Shown: positions 1 through 9,347, counted from the first letter of the stretch. The stretch: 64,000 nt of DNA from Bacillota bacterium (GCA_023459495.1 JAEWTL010000039.1:18990-82989), one strand, 5' to 3'. Numbers and translations are program-made. Notes: generated from the sequence alone by a model not told the origin.

Positions 1-328
1 ACGCGCCTTCCCTGCGATACACCTGATAAATAAGTGCTGCAAGCAGCACACCAATCACTACGGCTCCAATGGTGGATACCAAGCCCAGAAAAACGGTGTT
101 GCCCAAACTCTTTAATGCGATAGCATCTGTAAATGCGTTAGTATAATTATCAACGCCCACCCACTTGGGATCAGAAAACCCGTTCCATTCCTGAAATGAC
201 AGCACTGTGTTCCAACCAAACGGAATATAAACCGCGTATGTAATAAACAGCAATGCCGGCACTAAAAAAAGTGCAATCATGCCTCTGCGTCTGCGGTTTT
301 TACCCGTCAGCGTCCGCGCTTTTTGCAT
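1..328 (-). CDS. Sugar ABC transporter permease, N-terminal part (cut by window edge)
   Basis: The reverse strand encodes 109 residues from an ATG at 326-328 and runs off the left edge. After a basic start (MQKARTLTGKNRRRRG) come a membrane segment at about residues 17-37, an extracellular stretch with WNTVLSFQEWNGFSDP, and a second membrane segment at about 80-102. This is the usual start of MalF/UgpA-type binding-protein-dependent sugar permeases; the conserved EAA loop would lie beyond the edge. A good ribosome-binding site (GGGAGGGG) precedes the ATG. It is the same strand as the response regulator, kinase and solute-binding lipoprotein that follow, so it is probably the permease of that importer. 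Substrate unknown. Confidence 0.8.
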   Translation of the reverse strand, partial: MQKARTLTGKNRRRRGMIALFLVPALLFITYAVYIPFGWNTVLSFQEWNGFSDPKWVGVDNYTNAFTDAIALKSLGNTVFLGLVSTIGAVVIGVLLAALIYQVYRREGA

Positions 329-437
329 AGAAAACCCCTCCCGCGCTAAATCTGCAGTTGTCAGATATCCGATGCAAATATTATATTTTTAATTGAAAGT
401 TGAAGAAACGGACGGAGCAATGAAAATATCTAAAATT

Positions 438-1262
438 CTACTCTATCACCCATTTGCCCTTACGATACTCGGTCGGTGCGCAGCCTTGCATACGTTTGAA
501 TACGATAGAGAAATATTTATAATCACTGAAACCCACCTTCTCAGCAATCTCATAGGTCATCATGGATGTCGCTTTAAGCAGCTTTTTGGCATGTTCGATA
601 CGCAGCCGCGTAAGATAGTCTACAAAGGTATACCCGGTGGATTTACGGAATGTTGTACTGAAATAGTTGTTTGATTTACCTACATACCCCGCGACGTCTT
701 CTACAGAGAGCTTTTCGTCGTAGTGGCAGTTTATATAATCCAGAGTGCGGAGCAACGTACTGTCAAAATCGTTTCGTGTCAAATCAAGGTGATCGTCCTT
801 GCCAAAGAAACGTTGATGGCTAACGAGTCCTGAACTCATCGTTTCGTTCGGTCTCTCACCATCCACGCGCGTAATGCATTTTTCCGCTTGCACTTCCCGC
901 ACAAGCCTGCGCATCAGTTCTGTCAGTTCGGCAATATTGACAGGCTTAAGCATATAATCTTCGGCACCGAATTTAATCGCCTTTTGCGCATAGCTGAAAT
1001 CCGCATAACCACTGATAATTACGATTTTTCGCGGTGAATACGAAAGCCGGCTCGCCAGTTCAAGTCCGTCAATACCTGGCATGCGCACATCCGCAAGTAT
1101 TAATTCGATTCGGTGCTCTTCACATAGGCGGTAGGCTTCCAGCCCATCCTTTGCGGCGAGCACTGCGCCCACCCCTATCGTTTTCCAATCTATACCCATC
1201 CTCAAACCGTTGCGTATCTGTACCTCATCATCGGCAATCAACAAACGAATCTCACTATTCAT
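438..1262 (-). CDS. AraC-type two-component response regulator (YesN family)
   Basis: 274 residues. The N-terminal receiver domain (about 1-125) has the acidic pair D11/D12, phosphoacceptor Asp58 (ILADVRMPG) and the conserved lysine in YMLKPVN. The C-terminal 100 residues form an AraC double helix-turn-helix with the typical GFSDYKYFSIVFKRMQG and APTEYRKG signatures. The ATG overlaps the kinase stop (1259-1262, ATGA), so the two are co-translated. YesM/YesN pairs normally switch on a neighbouring carbohydrate importer and lyases; here the obvious targets are the adjacent solute-binding protein and permease genes. The signal is unknown. Confidence 0.92.
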   Translation of the reverse strand: MNSEIRLLIADDEVQIRNGLRMGIDWKTIGVGAVLAAKDGLEAYRLCEEHRIELILADVRMPGIDGLELASRLSYSPRKIVIISGYADFSYAQKAIKFGAEDYMLKPVNIAELTELMRRLVREVQAEKCITRVDGERPNETMSSGLVSHQRFFGKDDHLDLTRNDFDSTLLRTLDYINCHYDEKLSVEDVAGYVGKSNNYFSTTFRKSTGYTFVDYLTRLRIEHAKKLLKATSMMTYEIAEKVGFSDYKYFSIVFKRMQGCAPTEYRKGKWVIE

Positions 1263-3040
1263 AGGTTTTCCTCCGTTTCCTTAACGATCGGCAGCAATAT
1301 CTGAACAGTAGTCCCTTGTCCGCAAACACTACAAAACTCCAGTCCGTATTCGTCTCCATATTCCAGTCGGATACGTTCCTGGATATTCCTGAGCGCGAAC
1401 GATGATCTTGTGCTATTGCCTGAAATATAGCTGCGGATCATGGATTCATCCGCGCCGATACCATCGTCAGTAACCCGGCAGCGCAGCTTGCCTTCCCATT
1501 CATCAATCACCACCCGTACTATACCCGGCTCGAGCTTCTCTTCAAGGCCATGTTTGATCGCGTTCTCTACCAGAGGTTGCAGCAGCAGTTTGACCATCCT
1601 GCAGCCCATGAGCCCCGGCGTGACGCTAATCTGAAAATCGATGCTGTCTCCAAAGCGGTTCTTTTGTATCGCCATATATGCTTTAAGGTTCTCCAACTCC
1701 TTCTGTAGCGTCGTGTATTTTTCGCCGCTGTTGAGGCTGTGCCGAAATACGTCGGAAAGCGCCTCTACCTGCTCTGCAATCTCGCTCTGTCCCTTTGTAA
1801 CGGCCATCCATCGAATTGAGTCCAGGGTGTTATAAAGAAAATGTGGGTTTACCTGCGATTGCAAATACTCCAATTCCATCTCCCGTTGGGAAAGCTTGCT
1901 CTTATATTCTTGCTCGACAAGGTTTTTGATGTAGGCACTCATGCTGATTAATGACCGGTTCAGCTGTCCAATCTCATCTTCGCTTTCGGTAATCGCCTGT
2001 ATTGCAAAATTTCCTTCACGGAATAGTTGCGCTTCCCGTGACAGGCGTTCGACAGGCTTGATGATGCTATAGTTCTGCACCACCAGAAAGGCTGCGCCAA
2101 ATATAATAGTCAATATCACGCTGATGGCCATCATGGAGAGCACAACCCTTGCCCCGCTGACCAGTGCACCCCTCTGCTCCACCAGCACGAGGCTCCATCC
2201 CGGCGAGGTCTGCGTACTGAAAAAAACCACGCTGTCCTTCTGGTCGATGATGCCCGATTTGGATGCGAACAGGGCGCCAAAGTATTCTTCCTGCTGCAGG
2301 TTTTCGCTCAACATGCTCTTATCCGTTGACGAAACAACCTCTCCCTGATCGTTAACTATAAACATTTTTGACGTCTCTGTATTCATTGCAGAATACAGAG
2401 AGCAGATATACGACTCTTCGACCGAGATTCGTTCTACCGCCAGCATACTTTCAAACTCATTAAGATCGTTAATGACGCGCATAAGCGAAACAACGGGTTC
2501 TCTGGCGGCCCTGAAACTGTTAGTTTCAGGAGTATATGCCGATGTCCAGAAGGGCTTGCCTTTCAACGTCACCACGCTGTCGTAGAAGCGCAAGTCGGTT
2601 TGTTCGGTGTAATCACCATACTGATAAATAATGCCTGACTCATTGTATAATGTAATCGTTGAAATGAATTCGCGCGAATCCATCAAAGGCAGCAACGAAA
2701 AGTTTAATGCCAGCATTTGCTTTTCTTTTGAAGAGGTCGCGGGATCAGTATATTTTTTGATCAATGTCTGTGTCTGATAATCACTGAGCACATTGACTGA
2801 TATATATTGCAGATCGTTTGTAAAATTCTTAATGCCGGTATGGACCTGCGACAGCATCTTTAGCTCAGCATCGCACGTTTTCTGGTAATCATTGCGGTAT
2901 ATCGATTGTGTAACAATAAAAGATACGGCTAACAGCGGAATAATAAGCAATACAACCAGCGTTACGACGAATTTTTTCCGCAACGTATAATTGAAAAAGC
3001 CTAAAGACGTTCTTTTCTTCACACCTTTGCGTTTCAACAT
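1259..3040 (-). CDS. YesM-type sensor histidine kinase
   Basis: About 593 residues from the ATG at 3038-3040; an in-frame TTG at 3052 would add four residues, and neither has a strong ribosome-binding site. A basic N-terminus leads into a first membrane helix (VVLLIIPLLAVSFIV), a large extracellular Cache-like sensing region, a second membrane helix near residue 300 (MMAISVILTIIFGAAFLVV), a HAMP linker, the His_kinase (LytS/YesM type) phosphoacceptor motif SQVNPHFLYNTLDSIRW and an HATPase domain with LVENAIKHG and DDGIGAD. It partners with the response regulator that overlaps its stop codon. The strong terminator at 3121-3156 separates it from the upstream binding-protein gene, so it probably has its own promoter. 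Confidence 0.92.
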   Translation of the reverse strand: MLKRKGVKKRTSLGFFNYTLRKKFVVTLVVLLIIPLLAVSFIVTQSIYRNDYQKTCDAELKMLSQVHTGIKNFTNDLQYISVNVLSDYQTQTLIKKYTDPATSSKEKQMLALNFSLLPLMDSREFISTITLYNESGIIYQYGDYTEQTDLRFYDSVVTLKGKPFWTSAYTPETNSFRAAREPVVSLMRVINDLNEFESMLAVERISVEESYICSLYSAMNTETSKMFIVNDQGEVVSSTDKSMLSENLQQEEYFGALFASKSGIIDQKDSVVFFSTQTSPGWSLVLVEQRGALVSGARVVLSMMAISVILTIIFGAAFLVVQNYSIIKPVERLSREAQLFREGNFAIQAITESEDEIGQLNRSLISMSAYIKNLVEQEYKSKLSQREMELEYLQSQVNPHFLYNTLDSIRWMAVTKGQSEIAEQVEALSDVFRHSLNSGEKYTTLQKELENLKAYMAIQKNRFGDSIDFQISVTPGLMGCRMVKLLLQPLVENAIKHGLEEKLEPGIVRVVIDEWEGKLRCRVTDDGIGADESMIRSYISGNSTRSSFALRNIQERIRLEYGDEYGLEFCSVCGQGTTVQILLPIVKETEENL

Positions 3041-3120
3041 ATAAAATACCAATAAGATAAAAAATAACGGAACCTATGGATAGTATAATATGTTGCCGAC
3101 TGAAATGCAAAGCAACTGCA

Positions 3121-3156
3121 AAAGCGCAGTCCCGAATTTTACCGGGACTGCGCTTT
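3121..3156 (-). terminator. Rho-independent terminator after the solute-binding protein gene
   Basis: A 14-bp perfect stem (3121-3134 with 3143-3156) with an 8-nt loop. On the reverse strand it is followed by TTTTGC. It lies just past the stop of the binding-protein gene and before the kinase gene, so it should limit read-through from the abundant binding-protein message into the two-component genes. Confidence 0.85.
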
Positions 3157-3164
3157 GCATTATT

Positions 3165-4466
3165 TTAGTTTACAGCAGCCTGCCGTAAACTTTCCATAGC
3201 TTGCATACAAGTGTCGACTCCGCCCCCGAGCACCAGTTCAGCGAGCAACTGGGAAATCACATAGTCGTTAAGCTCCGTGCTGACCGTCTTAAACTCATAA
3301 GGATATACATTCGAGCTTGCCGCCATAACACCCTGAAGCGCCGGATCCGTAACCTCCACCGTATTAACTGCGACCGCGTAGCCGTTATCCACATTAATCT
3401 GCTGGATTGCTGCAGTCGTATACTCCTTCAGCACTGCTACCGCTGCATCGGGATCCGCTACGTTGGAGGGTATAAATAACCCATCGCACCCCCCCATGGT
3501 AATGCTCTGGCTTCCCATTGAAGGCCACTCAATAACCACCACGTCAAACGGCGCATCCGCTGCCACGGACAAACAACCGGCAGCAACTTCAGCAATACAC
3601 GCTACCTTACCCTGATAAAACGCGGCACGCGACTCATCCGTCGTGAGCGACACTGCGCCTTCGCCTGGATACATATAGCCGCTGTCGTAAAGCCCCTTGG
3701 TATTTTCAAGGGCTGTCTTAAATATATCGTCTGTACAGGCGACATTGCCGGCTGCCAGATCTTCTAAAAGCCCCTGATCGTTGCCTAAGCTCAGCACGCC
3801 ATTGGAGAACAACCAATCCTGTTTCTGGTTATCCGTAGGATTCGCAAACGGAAACACGCCATAGTCCGTGAACTTCTGACAGACGGATAAGAATTCATTC
3901 CACGTCCACTTATCCGGAACATCAATGCCAGCTGCCTCAAACAGTTCTTTGTTGGCCAGTATGGTTGGGAAATTAGTGGTGATTGGAATATTATAAATAT
4001 TTCCATCAAACTCTGCGATTTTAAGAAGGTTCTCGTTGAACCAGCTGCGCCACTCTCCGTTATTGGCATCGAGATAAGGTGTTAAATCCAGCGCCATGCC
4101 ATCGTCAACGTAGGCTTTCATGTACTGCGGCCAATAGTTATAGATATCACACGGTTCTCCTGAAGCGATACCAGTACGAATGACCTGATCGAGGTTGCCC
4201 CAGTCCACCTGCAGACATTCAACGTTGTACTGACCATTAAGTGCCTCGGTAAGAGCCGCGCAGATCGGTTCGCCCGACGTATACTCAACGATCTTGCCAT
4301 AGAATTTAATATTCCTGGCTTCCGTCGAAACCGAGACCTGTCCCGACGGCGAAACGGTTACAGATGTTTGCGTATCCGACGGAGTCGTTGAGGCCGGAGC
4401 GCAAGCGGCAAAGAGCATGCATACCACCATCAGAAATGCGACACCCAGCACTATCTTTTTTCTCAT
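3165..4466 (-). CDS. Sugar ABC transporter solute-binding lipoprotein (family 1)
   Basis: 433 residues with a signal peptide and lipobox (LFAACAPAS, acylated Cys at about residue 22), then a short Thr/Ser-rich tether. The mature part is a type-1 extracellular solute-binding domain: GEPCDIYNYWPQYMKAYVDDG, the hinge motif ILANKELFEAAGIDVPDKWTWNEF and a conserved C-terminal lobe. It should capture a carbohydrate outside the cell and deliver it to the permease at the left edge. An AAGGAGG site lies 7 nt before the ATG, with a plausible sigma-A promoter further upstream. The sugar cannot be predicted. Confidence 0.9.
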   Translation of the reverse strand: MRKKIVLGVAFLMVVCMLFAACAPASTTPSDTQTSVTVSPSGQVSVSTEARNIKFYGKIVEYTSGEPICAALTEALNGQYNVECLQVDWGNLDQVIRTGIASGEPCDIYNYWPQYMKAYVDDGMALDLTPYLDANNGEWRSWFNENLLKIAEFDGNIYNIPITTNFPTILANKELFEAAGIDVPDKWTWNEFLSVCQKFTDYGVFPFANPTDNQKQDWLFSNGVLSLGNDQGLLEDLAAGNVACTDDIFKTALENTKGLYDSGYMYPGEGAVSLTTDESRAAFYQGKVACIAEVAAGCLSVAADAPFDVVVIEWPSMGSQSITMGGCDGLFIPSNVADPDAAVAVLKEYTTAAIQQINVDNGYAVAVNTVEVTDPALQGVMAASSNVYPYEFKTVSTELNDYVISQLLAELVLGGGVDTCMQAMESLRQAAVN

Positions 4467-4485
4467 CCTTATTCCTCCTTAAAAC

Positions 4486-4515
4486 ATTATACATGTACAG
4501 ATTCATAATAAACAA
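4486..4515 (-). promoter_or_regulatory. Putative sigma-A promoter of the solute-binding protein gene
   Basis: Read on the reverse strand: TTGTTT (4510-4515), an 18-nt spacer, then a perfect TATAAT (4486-4491) about 20 nt before the start codon. The rest of 4516-4950 is AT-rich intergenic DNA upstream of the divergent FtsA-like gene. I see no gene there: a 64-codon open frame at 4580-4774 has no ribosome-binding site or recognisable product. Confidence 0.5.
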
Positions 4516-4950
4516 GCAGGCATGGTGTACATAGAACAAACACAACTGCGAGCTTGATATTTTATTTTATCTGTACGATATGGTTCATTATAAAGAGGTT
4601 AGGTCAGTCTTAAAATGGTGCAAAACAACGAACGTATATAAAATCCTACACCGATTCGATGGCCCGAACATATATCCACTGCCACAGATTTATATGAAAA
4701 ATTTAAAGAACACCGTGAACACGTGTACTTTCTGCTATAAATTTATACAATATTTATTATCCCTAACCTACTGATTGCGTTATATGACGCAATTATCTGC
4801 TAATTCAACTCAACTTTTTTCCGATTATATTTAAGAAGGGTATTTTTATGTTAAAAAGGTAGTCAGCTACTTGTCAAGAGGCAATGTATAAATCTCGTCC
4901 AGATATTCTAATTCTCACTTAATTTTGTATTTCGACAAAAGGGGACGTTC

Positions 4951-6897
4951 ATGGCAGATTCAAAAAAACGTTTGAAAGCGCAGCCCAACGACATGATATT
5001 TGCGCTTGATATCGGTACCCGCAGCATCATTGGTATTGCCGGCAACATGGAAAAGGGCCGTTTTCGTGTGGTCGCCATGGAAAAGGAAAACCAGATGCAG
5101 CGCTCCATGGTTGACGGCCAGATAGAGAACATCGATCAGGTTGCGAAAGTTGCCAGCATCGTCAAAAAACGGCTGGAAGATAAGCTGTGCTGCCGACTCA
5201 AGCGGGTCTGTGTTGCTGCGGCGGGACGCGCGCTTAAAACCCAGCGTGCCTCATTTGAGATGGAGTTTTCTCAGCCCCAAAGGCTGGAGGCCGAAAGCAT
5301 CAGCCGGTTGGAGGCCGGGGCGATCGCTGAAGCTGAAACCGCTTTCACCACCGGCACCGAAATCGATGCCTGCCAATTCTACCTGGTCGGGCACAGCATT
5401 GTCCAGTATTATCTGGATAACTACCCCATTTCGGATTTGCTGGACCATCAGGCCCGCCAAGTAAAAGCGGATGTTATTGCGACGTTTCTTCCCGGCGAAG
5501 TAGTTGAAAGCCTGTACCTGGCCATGCGCAGGATAGACCTTGAGGTTGTCAGTCTGACGTTGGAGCCGATTGCGGCAATCAACGCGGTAATTCCCAGCAA
5601 TCTTCGTCTGCTGAACCTTGCGTTGGTGGACATCGGCGCAGGCACCTCGGATATCGCCATCTGCAAAGACGGCGGCATTGTGGGTTATACCATGGCTACA
5701 GTTGCAGGCGACGAAATCACAGAAGCGCTGATGAAACGATATCTTCTGGACTTCGACACCGCAGAGGCCATTAAGACACAACTGGGAACGCAAGATGCTG
5801 TCAGCACAGCCGATATACTGGGTAATGAATACACGATTACCCAAAATGACATGATGGCATGCATTGATAATGCGACTGAAAACCTCTGTCAGGAAATCGC
5901 CACGCACATAAGCGCAGTGAATGGCGCTCCTACTTCCGCCGTTTTCCTTGCCGGTGGTGGCAGCAAATTGGCAAGTATGCGTGCCGGAATATCCAAACGC
6001 ATGAATATAGACATCAACCGAGTGGCGATTGCAGGGAACTATTTTCAATCCATTGCATTCTCGGATACTTACGACCTGAATGACCCTGAATACGCAACGC
6101 CGCTCGGCATTGCTGTCTCCGCTGGCCTTAACCTTATTACAGACAGCTTTAACGTCACCCTGAACGGCAGCCGCGCCAAGCTTTTCCGCAACAGCACAAT
6201 GACCGTCATGGATATCCTCCTGATGAACGGGTTCTCCTCTCGCGACCTTTTGCCCCGGGCGGGCAAAAAGCTCATTATTGAAGTTAACGGGAAGCCCAAA
6301 ATATACTACGGAATGCCCGGAGAAAACGCTCTGTTGAAGTTGAACGGCAAAGGCGCGAAAATATCTGACTTTGTAAAGACAGGAGACCACATCGAATTCA
6401 TTCCCGCTGTTCACGGTCAGCCCGCACAGTGCCGTTTTAAAGACCTATTAGCGAAAAACACGGGACAGGCCGCCACTGTCAACGGGAAGGTTGTGCCTCC
6501 TGATACGCTGCTGAAAACAGGCGACTCGATTACAATTACCGCGAGTTCTCCCGCGCTTTCTGCAAAACCTGTAAAGTCCGATTCCCCGTCTCTTGCTGCC
6601 ACTGCAAAGTCAAAGGACGCTTTGCCCATTGCTCCTTTACCGGCACAGCCCACTCCGATGCAGGCAACTGACAAGATTGAATTTGTACTGAACAGCAAGC
6701 CCATCGTCCTCCCCGCAAAACCCGATGGTACGCCGTATTACCTCATGGATCTGCTGGAGCTTTCAGGGATAGATATGGAAAACCCGACCGGAGATATCGT
6801 CCTTCGTGTCAACGGAGCGGACGGTTCCTTCCTGACGGATTTGAGGCATGGAGATCATTTGGAGATTTACTACGCTCCCAACCGCAATCGGATTTAG
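4951..6897 (+). CDS. Long FtsA-like cell-division ATPase with C-terminal extension
   Basis: 648 residues, versus about 420 for classical FtsA. Residues 14-400 carry the actin/Hsp70-fold signature of FtsA: phosphate-1 motif FALDIGTRSIIGIAG, an SHS2-like insertion (about 90-190), phosphate-2 motif LVDIGAGTSDIAI and adenosine motif VFLAGGGSKLASM. Residues 400-648 hold what look like three weakly repeated small beta-rich units (KLIIEVNGKP, QAATVNGKVVPPDTLLKTGD, DIVLRVNGAD), with a Ser/Pro/Ala/Lys-rich linker near 540-580. No C-terminal amphipathic membrane helix typical of FtsA is obvious. Such long forms occur in Clostridia beside the true ftsA. AAAGGGG precedes the ATG. It appears monocistronic. 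Confidence 0.85.
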   Translation: MADSKKRLKAQPNDMIFALDIGTRSIIGIAGNMEKGRFRVVAMEKENQMQRSMVDGQIENIDQVAKVASIVKKRLEDKLCCRLKRVCVAAAGRALKTQRASFEMEFSQPQRLEAESISRLEAGAIAEAETAFTTGTEIDACQFYLVGHSIVQYYLDNYPISDLLDHQARQVKADVIATFLPGEVVESLYLAMRRIDLEVVSLTLEPIAAINAVIPSNLRLLNLALVDIGAGTSDIAICKDGGIVGYTMATVAGDEITEALMKRYLLDFDTAEAIKTQLGTQDAVSTADILGNEYTITQNDMMACIDNATENLCQEIATHISAVNGAPTSAVFLAGGGSKLASMRAGISKRMNIDINRVAIAGNYFQSIAFSDTYDLNDPEYATPLGIAVSAGLNLITDSFNVTLNGSRAKLFRNSTMTVMDILLMNGFSSRDLLPRAGKKLIIEVNGKPKIYYGMPGENALLKLNGKGAKISDFVKTGDHIEFIPAVHGQPAQCRFKDLLAKNTGQAATVNGKVVPPDTLLKTGDSITITASSPALSAKPVKSDSPSLAATAKSKDALPIAPLPAQPTPMQATDKIEFVLNSKPIVLPAKPDGTPYYLMDLLELSGIDMENPTGDIVLRVNGADGSFLTDLRHGDHLEIYYAPNRNRI

Positions 6898-7110
6898 CTG
6901 CCGGTCCAAATTATCGTTCGTTAGTCTGAACGTTTTTGTTCATTGCCCACCTCTTTTCCCTTTGGGAAAAGTATTTGGGATTCGTATTAAGCCACAAGAA
7001 AGTTTTTTTATACGGATTTCTTACCTCTCCTCGCCGGTCACCTTCAAGGCTCAAAAGCAATTTTATATATCAATCACATGGCATACAATGAAACTCACAG
7101 AATAAACACC

Positions 7111-7154
7111 AAAGGGCTCGACAAAAAACGAATTCCTACTGAGCCCTTTTTTCT
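7111..7154 (+). terminator. Rho-independent terminator after the FtsA-like gene
   Basis: A 9-bp stem (7111-7119 with 7141-7149, core GGGCTC/GAGCCC) followed by TTTTTTCTT. It lies about 215 nt past the stop. The 6898-7110 stretch is AT-rich and holds no convincing gene. Confidence 0.75.
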
Positions 7155-7259
7155 TCCTGAAACATGACTGTTTTCTATTATTAAGGCATTATCTGAGATT
7201 TTGTCGATAGGATATCGCATAATAACTTCAAATCGTACATTTTTCAACATTTTAATTTA

Positions 7260-7288
7260 TTGACATTTTTGTCCACTAAATGGACAAT
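7260..7288 (+). promoter_or_regulatory. Promoter with embedded palindromic operator for the acyl-ligase/ACP/exporter operon
   Basis: A consensus TTGACA (7260-7265), a 17-nt spacer and a weaker GACAAT (7283-7288). A perfect 7-bp inverted repeat, TTGTCCA (7269-7275) and TGGACAA (7281-7287) with a 5-nt centre, covers the spacer and the -10 box, exactly where a dimeric repressor would block RNA polymerase. The ligase start follows 118 nt later. No regulator gene sits beside it, so the factor is encoded elsewhere. Confidence 0.55.
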
Positions 7289-7405
7289 TAATACGGTGTG
7301 GTTATCATACCAAAAGAATGATGACATCTGGCTTGTCAGTTATATATACACTCAGCTAACACACATCATTTGCCGGGTGCAAATTGTTGATGAGGTGGTG
7401 ACAAA

Positions 7406-9151
7406 GTGAAATACAAGTGTTGTGAACCCGAGAAGGTACAGGATATTCGTGAGCTTGTGGTACGCGCGTCCAAGCTGTTTGGCGACAAAATTGCATTCAA
7501 GGAGATCGGTCGCGATAAAACAGTTGTCGAATACACCTTCAGGCATTTAGAGCAGGACCGCAATGCGCTGGGCACTAGGCTGCTGGATCTGGATATGGGC
7601 GGATATCATTTCGCGCTGATATCCGAAAACAGCATCGCTTGGGTTCTCAGCTATTTGGCAGTCGTCGGCGGCGCGGGCGTAGTTGTGCCCCTCGACAAAG
7701 AGCTTCTGGCAGAAAATATCGCCGAGCTGCTCAGCCACAGCGATTCTGATGTTGTCATCTGCTCCGAAACCTTTCTCCCCATGATCATCAGCATACTGGA
7801 TGAATGCCCGGGCATCCAGTCCGTAATTGTCATGAATCCGACGAAAGCATACCTGCACAAACGCAAAAACGTGACGTTTTATGACCTGCCCACGCTTGTA
7901 GCGCAGGGAATAAAGCTGCTGCTGCAGGGCGATCATGCTTATACGAATCAGGAGATCGACCCGGAATGCATGTGCGAGATACTGTTTACCTCCGGCACAA
8001 CGGGCCCCAACAAGGGTGTGATGCTCAGCCATAAAAACCTGATGGCCGATCTCTATGGCTTTATGCACTATATCAAGGTAACGCCTGTCAGCATATCAGT
8101 GCTGCCCATCCACCACTCATTCGAAAGCACCTGTCATATGCTGGGTATCATATTTACCGGCAATACGCTATGCTTCAACGACAGCTTAAAGCACATGATG
8201 GACAACCTAGTGCGCTTTAAGCCCGGAATGAGCCTTATGGTTCCGCTGTTCCTCGAAGCCATGTACAAGCGTATCTGGCAGGAGGCCAAGCGGGAAGAGC
8301 TCGACTCCCACCTGCGGTACGGTATATGGTTCAGCAACTTACTGCGAGTCTTCGGTATCGATGGAAGACGCCTGTTTTTTAAGCCGATTCTGGACAAGTT
8401 TGGTGGCGACTTAAAACAAATCGTTTGCGGCGGTGCGCCCCTTAGAACCGAACTGATCAAAAAGTTTGATGAGATCGGAATCAATGTGATTAATGGGTAC
8501 GGCATCACCGAATGCGCTCCTGTCATCTCCACCAACGCGAGCGACTGGAAGGTTTCCGGTACAGTCGGCAAGGTGCTTCCCGGTTGTCAGGTGCGCATTG
8601 CGAACCCGGATAAATCGGGCAACGGCGAGATACAGGTGAAAAGCGATATCGTCATGATGGGCTATTACAAAGACGAGGTCAACACCAAGGCTGTGTTTAC
8701 GGACGATGGCTATTTCATGACCGGTGATATGGGACGCCTGTCCCGGAACAACTTCCTGTTCATAACGGGGCGCAAGAAAAACTTGATCATCCTGTCCAAC
8801 GGCAAAAACATTTGCCCCGAGGAACTGGAGGAAGCAATCGCAAGCGCGATCCCCTATATCAAGGAGGTTATGGTCTATTCCGTTACTGCCGGCGAGCAGG
8901 AAATGATCAACGCCGATGTGTTTCTGGACATCCAATATATCGCCGACAATGGCATTCCCGATATTCAGGATCAGTTGAATCAGGATATACGCAAGCTGAA
9001 TAATACACTGCCTGTATATAAACGCATCAATAATGTCAATATTATGGAGCATGAATTTGAAAAGACCACTACCAAAAAGATCAAACGGCAAGTGGAGATG
9101 AAGAAAAGGAGAGAATACAATGACGGGCTACGTGTGCAAGAAAATTCTTGA
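7406..9151 (+). CDS. AMP-binding acyl-CoA/acyl-ACP ligase (free-standing adenylation enzyme)
   Basis: 581 residues, starting at GTG with GAGGTGG just upstream. It has all the ANL-superfamily core motifs: A3 LFTSGTTGPNKGVMLS near residue 195, A5 INGYGITECAP near 370, A7 YFMTGDMG, A8 GRKKNLIILSNGKNICPEE and the catalytic lysine region TTTKKIKR near the C-terminus. Overall shape is closer to long-chain fatty acyl ligases than to amino-acid adenylation domains. It would activate a carboxylic acid as an acyl-AMP and load it either onto CoA or onto the carrier protein encoded by the next gene, which it overlaps by 32 nt. That overlap and the downstream phosphopantetheinyl transferase favour carrier loading. 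Substrate unknown. Confidence 0.9.
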   Translation: MKYKCCEPEKVQDIRELVVRASKLFGDKIAFKEIGRDKTVVEYTFRHLEQDRNALGTRLLDLDMGGYHFALISENSIAWVLSYLAVVGGAGVVVPLDKELLAENIAELLSHSDSDVVICSETFLPMIISILDECPGIQSVIVMNPTKAYLHKRKNVTFYDLPTLVAQGIKLLLQGDHAYTNQEIDPECMCEILFTSGTTGPNKGVMLSHKNLMADLYGFMHYIKVTPVSISVLPIHHSFESTCHMLGIIFTGNTLCFNDSLKHMMDNLVRFKPGMSLMVPLFLEAMYKRIWQEAKREELDSHLRYGIWFSNLLRVFGIDGRRLFFKPILDKFGGDLKQIVCGGAPLRTELIKKFDEIGINVINGYGITECAPVISTNASDWKVSGTVGKVLPGCQVRIANPDKSGNGEIQVKSDIVMMGYYKDEVNTKAVFTDDGYFMTGDMGRLSRNNFLFITGRKKNLIILSNGKNICPEELEEAIASAIPYIKEVMVYSVTAGEQEMINADVFLDIQYIADNGIPDIQDQLNQDIRKLNNTLPVYKRINNVNIMEHEFEKTTTKKIKRQVEMKKRREYNDGLRVQENS

Positions 9152-9347
9152 ATATGTGGATGTGGACGAGGCGTCGCTTACGGAGAACACAAATCTGGCG
9201 CTCGACCTGCACATGAATTCATACGATTGTGTGAGTATCGTCGGGCAGATTGAAAGCGAACTGGGTATTGAGATTCCGGACGTGGAGATTCGAAACCTGC
9301 AGACCGTGGGCGAGCTGTCGGATTACCTGAAAGCCAAGATACAATGA
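9120..9347 (+). CDS. Acyl carrier protein (free-standing carrier domain)
   Basis: 75 residues, acidic, a four-helix carrier protein by pattern. The phosphopantetheine attachment site is Ser34 in LDLHMNSYDCVSIV, where the usual D-S-L/M is N-S-Y. The second-helix hallmark ELGIEIPDVEI and the C-terminal TVGELSDYLKAKI are clear. The start overlaps the ligase gene by 32 nt with AGGAGAG before the ATG; the stop overlaps the start of the phosphopantetheinyl transferase gene. It is the probable covalent shuttle for the acyl group activated by the ligase, distinct from the fatty-acid-synthesis ACP. Confidence 0.9.
   Translation: MTGYVCKKILEYVDVDEASLTENTNLALDLHMNSYDCVSIVGQIESELGIEIPDVEIRNLQTVGELSDYLKAKIQ

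Noticed and set aside
4580..4774. 64-codon open frame in the intergenic region before the FtsA-like gene
   Set aside because: No ribosome-binding site, AT-rich, no motif; more likely upstream regulatory DNA.
5251..6414. 387-codon reverse-strand open frame opposite the FtsA-like gene
   Set aside because: Antisense frame with odd composition rich in Val, Gln and His; the plus-strand protein has clear actin-fold motifs and a ribosome-binding site.
6848..7105. 85-codon open frame overlapping the end of the FtsA-like gene
   Set aside because: Starts inside the upstream gene, lacks a ribosome-binding site and codes for no recognisable protein.
7406..9151. DltA-like D-alanine ligase with carrier protein (teichoic acid D-alanylation)
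   Set aside because: No DltB or DltD gene is present, and the ligase length and motifs fit fatty acyl ligases better than DltA (about 505 residues).
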